NCBI GenBank assembly: GCA_024636425.1
Contig: JAGXHB010000112.1
Span: 1 to 9,311 of the forward strand
From: Roseobacter sp.
GTDB lineage: Bacteria; Pseudomonadota; Alphaproteobacteria; Rhodobacterales; Rhodobacteraceae
Length of the DNA: 9,311 bases
Direction: 5' to 3'
The translations under genes were made by a program, and so were the position numbers. The notes under the pieces were generated by a model that saw nothing but the letters and a program-made list of their open reading frames with translations, was not told the origin of the DNA and ran no database searches. Positions 6,542 through 9,311 of this stretch are shown in pieces; the first letter of the stretch is position 1, and each line of letters begins with the position of its first letter.

Positions 6542-6571
6542 TCGAACGAATTTTTCTGTCTGTTTGTTCGA
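6542..6571. repeat. Imperfect inverted repeat, operator-like
   Basis: TCGAACGAA (6542-6550) and TTTGTTCGA (6563-6571) pair over nine positions with a single G.U wobble, separated by 12 pyrimidine-rich bases. The arm centres are 21 bp apart, two turns of the helix. It lies 66 bp from the tRNA 5' end and 175 bp upstream of the transglutaminase-like ATG. It is either a dimeric regulator site or a transcript hairpin; no function is assigned. Confidence 0.4.
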
Positions 6572-6745
6572 TGCATGTCAGAACCCGCCAGCAGATCCGA
6601 TCCGGCGTGCATTTTAATTCGGCGCAATCATGTCCAAAGACATCTGCGGACCTACTTGTCGATTGCCGAATGGATGCAGCGGCAGTAGACCAAAACCTCG
6701 CGCCGCGCGTTCCGGTGGCGCAAAGCGATCCCGGAAAGATCCCAT

Positions 6746-7537
6746 ATGATCCTCGATATTGATGTAAAGCTGGACTATCAGGTCAACGGCCCGACCGACA
6801 TGATCCTGCAAATTCAGGCACCTGATTTTGCCGATCAAAAGGTGCTGTCCGAAAACTTTGTGCTCAGTGATACCTTGCACCGTGCCACCATCGCTGGTGA
6901 GGCGGGTATGGGCGAACGGATTCTCATCCGCACCAACGGCAACCTCAGCTGCAGCTATCAGGCGCGGTTCCATGTTGACCGTCCTGCCTTGCGGATCGAG
7001 GAGTTTGACAGCGTTCCGCCGCATCAGTTGCCCAGCGATGCCGTGCGCTATCTGATGCCATCCCGCTACTGCCCCTCGGACGAGTTCCAGAACTTTGTTG
7101 CGGCGGAATACGGCAATCTGTCGGGTGGCGCGCTGATTGCGGCGATGCGGGACTGGATCTTCGAGCGGTATCAATATGTGCCGGGGTCAAGCAACGCTCA
7201 GACCACCGCGCTTGATACCTTCGTTCAGCGCAAGGGGGTTTGTCGCGATTTCGCCCATGTGATGATTGCGCTTTCGCGTGCCGCAGCGATCCCTGCGCGG
7301 TTTGCCAGCGTCTATGCGCCTTATGTCACGCCGCAGGATTTCCACGCCGTTGCCGAAGTGTACCTGCAGGGAAGCTGGCACCTTGTTGATGCGACGGGCA
7401 TGGCCGCAGCCAATCAGATCGTGCGGATCGGGGTCGGGCTGGACGCAGCGGAGGTGCCGTTTCTCAGCAGTTTCGGACCTGCGATGCTGATGTCGCAGTC
7501 GGTCTCTGTGCTGATCGTCGAAGACGCCAAGAGATAG
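6746..7537 (+). CDS. Transglutaminase-like (papain-fold) family protein
   Basis: A 263-residue protein with a beta-rich N-terminal domain (about 1-85, resembling the bacterial transglutaminase N region) and a transglutaminase-core domain (about 125-217). The catalytic triad is visible: C166 in KGVCRDFAHVMIAL, H200 in DFHAVAEVYL and D215 in WHLVDATG. No signal peptide or membrane segment is seen, so it should be cytoplasmic. Members of this bacterial family usually act as cysteine proteases or amide hydrolases rather than protein cross-linkers; the substrate is unknown. The ATG at 6746 has GGAAAG 7 nt upstream. The intact triad argues for an active enzyme. The crotonase gene follows on the same strand after 63 nt, so the two could be co-transcribed, but their functions do not obviously connect. 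Confidence 0.92.
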   Translation: MILDIDVKLDYQVNGPTDMILQIQAPDFADQKVLSENFVLSDTLHRATIAGEAGMGERILIRTNGNLSCSYQARFHVDRPALRIEEFDSVPPHQLPSDAVRYLMPSRYCPSDEFQNFVAAEYGNLSGGALIAAMRDWIFERYQYVPGSSNAQTTALDTFVQRKGVCRDFAHVMIALSRAAAIPARFASVYAPYVTPQDFHAVAEVYLQGSWHLVDATGMAAANQIVRIGVGLDAAEVPFLSSFGPAMLMSQSVSVLIVEDAKR

Positions 7538-7600
7538 ACAGCGCGCGCAGACGGGGGTATCCCGCTTTGGTAAAGTACCGAAACGACCAAGGATACACTC

Positions 7601-8407
7601 ATGGCCCTGCAGATCGACGTCACCCGCTTCAAGAACCTTGCCATTGATCCGCAGGACGATGGCGTCTGGGTGGTCACGCTGAACCGTCCCGCCAAGCGCA
7701 ATGCGCTGGACATCGACACGATCGAAGAGCTGGTCGATTTCTTTTCGGCAGCACCGCGTGCGGGCGTGCGGGCGGTCGTCCTCGCGGGGGCGGGCGATCA
7801 CTTTTGCGCCGGGCTTGATCTGATCGAACACCACGAACAGGACCGCAGCCCCGCCGATTTCATGCATGTGTGCCTGCGCTGGCATGAGGCGTTCAACAAG
7901 ATGGAATATGGCGGCGTTCCCGTCATCGCCGCCCTGCAAGGGGCTGTCGTCGGCGGCGGGTTGGAGCTGGCGAGCGCTGCGCATATCCGGGTGATGGACC
8001 AGACCGCCTATTTCGCCTTGCCCGAAGGGCAGCGTGGGCTCTTCACCGGTGGGGGTGCGACCATCCGGGTGACGGATCTGGTCGGCAAGGCGCGCATGAT
8101 CGACATGATGCTGACGGGGCGGGTGTATCAGGGTCAGGAAGCCGTCGATCTGGGGCTGGCGCAGTATATCGTCGAAGGCTCCAGCTTTGAGGCGGCGATG
8201 GATCTGGCGCGCAAGGCTGCGCAGAACCTGCCGCTGTCGAATTTCGCGATTTGCAGCGCGGTCAGCCACATGCAGAATATGTCCGCGATGGACGCCGCCT
8301 ATGCCGAAAGCGTGGTCGCAGGTGTGGTCAACACCCAGCCTGATGCGCGGGCGCGGCTGGCCGCGTTTGCAGACAAAAGCGGTGCGCGGGTACGCCCGAA
8401 CTCTTAA
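7601..8407 (+). CDS. Crotonase-superfamily protein (enoyl-CoA hydratase/isomerase family)
   Basis: A 268-residue crotonase-fold protein acting on an acyl-CoA thioester. Signatures are LNRPAKRNAL near the N-terminus, the first oxyanion-hole segment HFCAGLDL (A70), the second GAVVGGGLELA (G119) and both hydratase glutamates, E122 (GGGLE) and E142 (ALPEGQRG). The C-terminal helices (ARMIDMMLTGRVYQGQEA, then LGLAQYIV) complete the fold. With both glutamates present, hydration of an enoyl-CoA is more likely than isomerase-only chemistry. The PEGQRG-x-F-x-GGG stretch and the glutamate positions recall DmdD (methylthioacryloyl-CoA hydratase of marine DMSP users), but no dmdB or dmdC is nearby, so this stays a guess. 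AAGGA sits 7 nt before the ATG. The 63-nt gap from the transglutaminase-like gene holds small imperfect hairpins (7552-7564, 7569-7579) but no clear terminator. The stop codon overlaps that of ccoS. Confidence 0.93.
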   Translation: MALQIDVTRFKNLAIDPQDDGVWVVTLNRPAKRNALDIDTIEELVDFFSAAPRAGVRAVVLAGAGDHFCAGLDLIEHHEQDRSPADFMHVCLRWHEAFNKMEYGGVPVIAALQGAVVGGGLELASAAHIRVMDQTAYFALPEGQRGLFTGGGATIRVTDLVGKARMIDMMLTGRVYQGQEAVDLGLAQYIVEGSSFEAAMDLARKAAQNLPLSNFAICSAVSHMQNMSAMDAAYAESVVAGVVNTQPDARARLAAFADKSGARVRPNS

Positions 8408-8571
8408 TCCGGGTCGCGGTTTTCAAGCGGTTCATCGTCGTCCAGCAACAGCCGGGCGGCGGTGCCGTCCGTGTCGTCATATTGGCCGCTGCGCAATGTC
8501 CATAGGAATGCGCAAAGCCCCAATGCGCCAAGGATGATCGACACCGGAATAAGGATGATCAGAATATTCAT
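8404..8571 (-). CDS. ccoS: cbb3-type cytochrome oxidase assembly protein CcoS
   Basis: A 55-residue protein: an N-terminal membrane helix (MNILIILIPVSIILGALGLC and onward, about 2-25) followed by the family hallmark FLWTLRSGQYDD (22-33) and an acidic tail containing LLLDDDE. CcoS is needed for maturation of the cbb3 oxidase, for cofactor insertion in the catalytic subunit. The ATG (8571-8569) overlaps the ccoI stop as ATGA. A Shine-Dalgarno AGAGGTG lies inside the end of ccoI, about 6 nt upstream, so translational coupling is likely. The stop TAA (8406-8404) overlaps the crotonase stop. It is the last gene of the usual ccoGHIS order. Confidence 0.95.
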   Translation of the reverse strand: MNILIILIPVSIILGALGLCAFLWTLRSGQYDDTDGTAARLLLDDDEPLENRDPD

Positions 8572-9311
8572 TTCACACCTCTGATGCGCAGGGCGTTGGC
8601 CAGCACCGTCAGCGACGAAACCGACATGGCGATCGCCGCCAGCAACGGTGAAGCATAGCCCAAGAGCGCCACTGGCACTGCGATGGCGTTATATCCCGCA
8701 GCGATGGCAAAGTTTTCCCGCGACAGACGGGTCGTGGCGCGCGCGATGCGGATCAGCACCGGAAAATCTGCGAGGCTTTCACGCAAGAGCACCACGTCGG
8801 CGGCATTGCGCGAGGCGTCAAGTGCGGTTGACGGCGCGACAGAGGCATGCGCGGCGGCCAGCGCGCCGGTGTCGTTCAATCCGTCCCCGACCATCAGGAC
8901 GTTGAGCCCTTGCGCTTTCAGATCCTCCAGATAGGCGTGCTTGTCTGTCGCGCTGACGCCTGACTTGATGTCCGACACTCCGACCGCAGCGGCCAGTCGT
9001 GCGACAGCACTCTGCCGGTCACCACTCAGGATGCGGGAGGGGATGCCCATGGCCCGCAATCCGTCGAGGGCGGCTTTGACGCCGGGCCGTGGCACATCGG
9101 ACATCGGCAGGGCAACCGGTGCCTCTGATCCGATGCGCAGCCCAAGCCCTTTGAAACCCTTGTCCAGCCACTCTCCGCCACCCACTTTGACGGGCTCGCC
9201 GTCAAGCATGCCGGTCATGCCAAAGCCCGGAACTTCTTTCACATCGGTCAATGTTACCGGGGGGGCAGGTGGCAGGACCGCCCGCAGCGCCCGCGATGTC
9301 GGGTGATCTGA
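8568..9311 (-). CDS. ccoI: Cu(+)-translocating P1B-type ATPase CcoI/FixI, C-terminal part, cut by window edge
   Basis: The minus-strand frame is open from the right edge to the TGA at 8570-8568, giving 247 C-terminal residues with no start. The fragment opens with SDHPTSRAL, the HP motif of the nucleotide-binding domain in heavy-metal ATPases. The phosphorylation domain follows with LSGDRQSAVARLA and the hinge motif GDGLND (fragment residues 142-147). Two closing membrane helices carry the copper-type signatures YN (207-208) and MSVSS (229-233). The catalytic DKTG site, the CPC helix and any N-terminal metal-binding domain lie outside the window. FixI/CcoI pumps export copper across the inner membrane for assembly of the cbb3 oxidase Cu-B centre rather than for copper resistance; the adjacent ccoS supports that role over CopA. 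An apparent start at TTG 9251 is internal. Confidence 0.95.
   Translation of the reverse strand, partial: SDHPTSRALRAVLPPAPPVTLTDVKEVPGFGMTGMLDGEPVKVGGGEWLDKGFKGLGLRIGSEAPVALPMSDVPRPGVKAALDGLRAMGIPSRILSGDRQSAVARLAAAVGVSDIKSGVSATDKHAYLEDLKAQGLNVLMVGDGLNDTGALAAAHASVAPSTALDASRNAADVVLLRESLADFPVLIRIARATTRLSRENFAIAAGYNAIAVPVALLGYASPLLAAIAMSVSSLTVLANALRIRGVK

Larger units (their letters stand above)
6476..6745. other. Non-coding region between tRNA-Val (minus) and the transglutaminase-like gene (plus)
   Basis: I see no gene here. The plus-strand frames crossing it run through the tRNA complement or use rare codons (AGA, CGA, GGA, ATA) unlike the neighbours. The region holds two inverted repeats (6505-6518 and 6542-6571), an AT-rich patch around 6536-6572, and a weak plus-strand promoter-like pair TTGCCG (6663-6668) and TAGACC (6686-6691) with 17-nt spacing for the downstream gene. 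Confidence 0.6.

Noticed and set aside
6630..6749. 39-codon plus-strand ORF with three cysteines whose TGA overlaps the transglutaminase-like ATG as ATGA
   Set aside because: The overlap is suggestive of coupling, but there is no Shine-Dalgarno, the codons include several rare ones (AGA, CGA, GGA, ATA), and the basic, low-complexity product matches nothing I know.
7187..8269. Minus-strand open frame of 360 codons opposite the transglutaminase-like and crotonase genes
   Set aside because: Antisense shadow without recognisable motifs, while both plus-strand genes carry full active-site signatures.

Overview
The window looks like ordinary chromosomal DNA from an alphaproteobacterium, most likely a marine Roseobacter-group member of the Rhodobacterales. 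The grounds are roughly 60% GC, the protein sequences, a cbb3-oxidase assembly cluster (ccoI-ccoS), the order lon / HU-family gene / tRNA-Val, and an intergenic GC-rich palindrome of a kind I associate with Rhodobacteraceae. The genus cannot be fixed from the sequence alone. I see no phage, transposon, CRISPR array or obvious defence or secretion system.

Layout. (1) Positions 1-399, minus strand: the 5' part of a RimB-like retropepsin-fold protease gene (Pfam 'putative ATP-dependent zinc protease'), cut by the left edge. (2) 400-647: divergent intergenic region with a REP-like GC palindrome, a small inverted repeat and a candidate tgt promoter placed so that the mRNA may be nearly leaderless. 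(3) 648-1775: tgt, tRNA-guanine transglycosylase. (4) 1884-2981: an Old Yellow Enzyme family ene-reductase whose Shine-Dalgarno lies in a perfect 12-bp palindrome. (5) 3139-5712: lon with a good match to a heat-shock (RpoH/sigma-32) promoter and an intrinsic terminator. (6) 5839-6334: a divergent HU-like nucleoid protein with a long basic N-terminal tail and a very short DNA-binding arm, ending in a strong terminator. (7) 6400-6475, minus: tRNA-Val(UAC) with an encoded CCA, convergent with the HU gene. (8) 6476-6745: a non-coding stretch with two inverted repeats. (9) 6746-7537 and 7601-8407: a transglutaminase-like cysteine protein and a crotonase-superfamily enzyme. (10) 8404-9311, minus: ccoS and the 3' part of ccoI, translationally coupled through an ATGA overlap. 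ccoS meets the crotonase gene tail to tail, and their two stop codons share the palindrome TTAA.

How they fit together. Tgt (queuosine modification), tRNA-Val, the RimB-like protein (in characterised systems a partner of RimK, which modifies ribosomal protein S6), Lon and the HU-like protein are informational or homeostasis functions. CcoI and CcoS are the last genes of the usual ccoGHIS set, supplying copper and maturation functions to the high-affinity cbb3 cytochrome oxidase. The ene-reductase, transglutaminase-like protein and crotonase are accessory metabolic or uncharacterised functions whose substrates cannot be read from the sequence. The window does not reveal a clearly new system. 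The items most worth a second look are the divergent HU-like protein, the crotonase (possible link to DMSP or acryloyl-CoA metabolism), the lon heat-shock promoter, and several unexplained inverted repeats.
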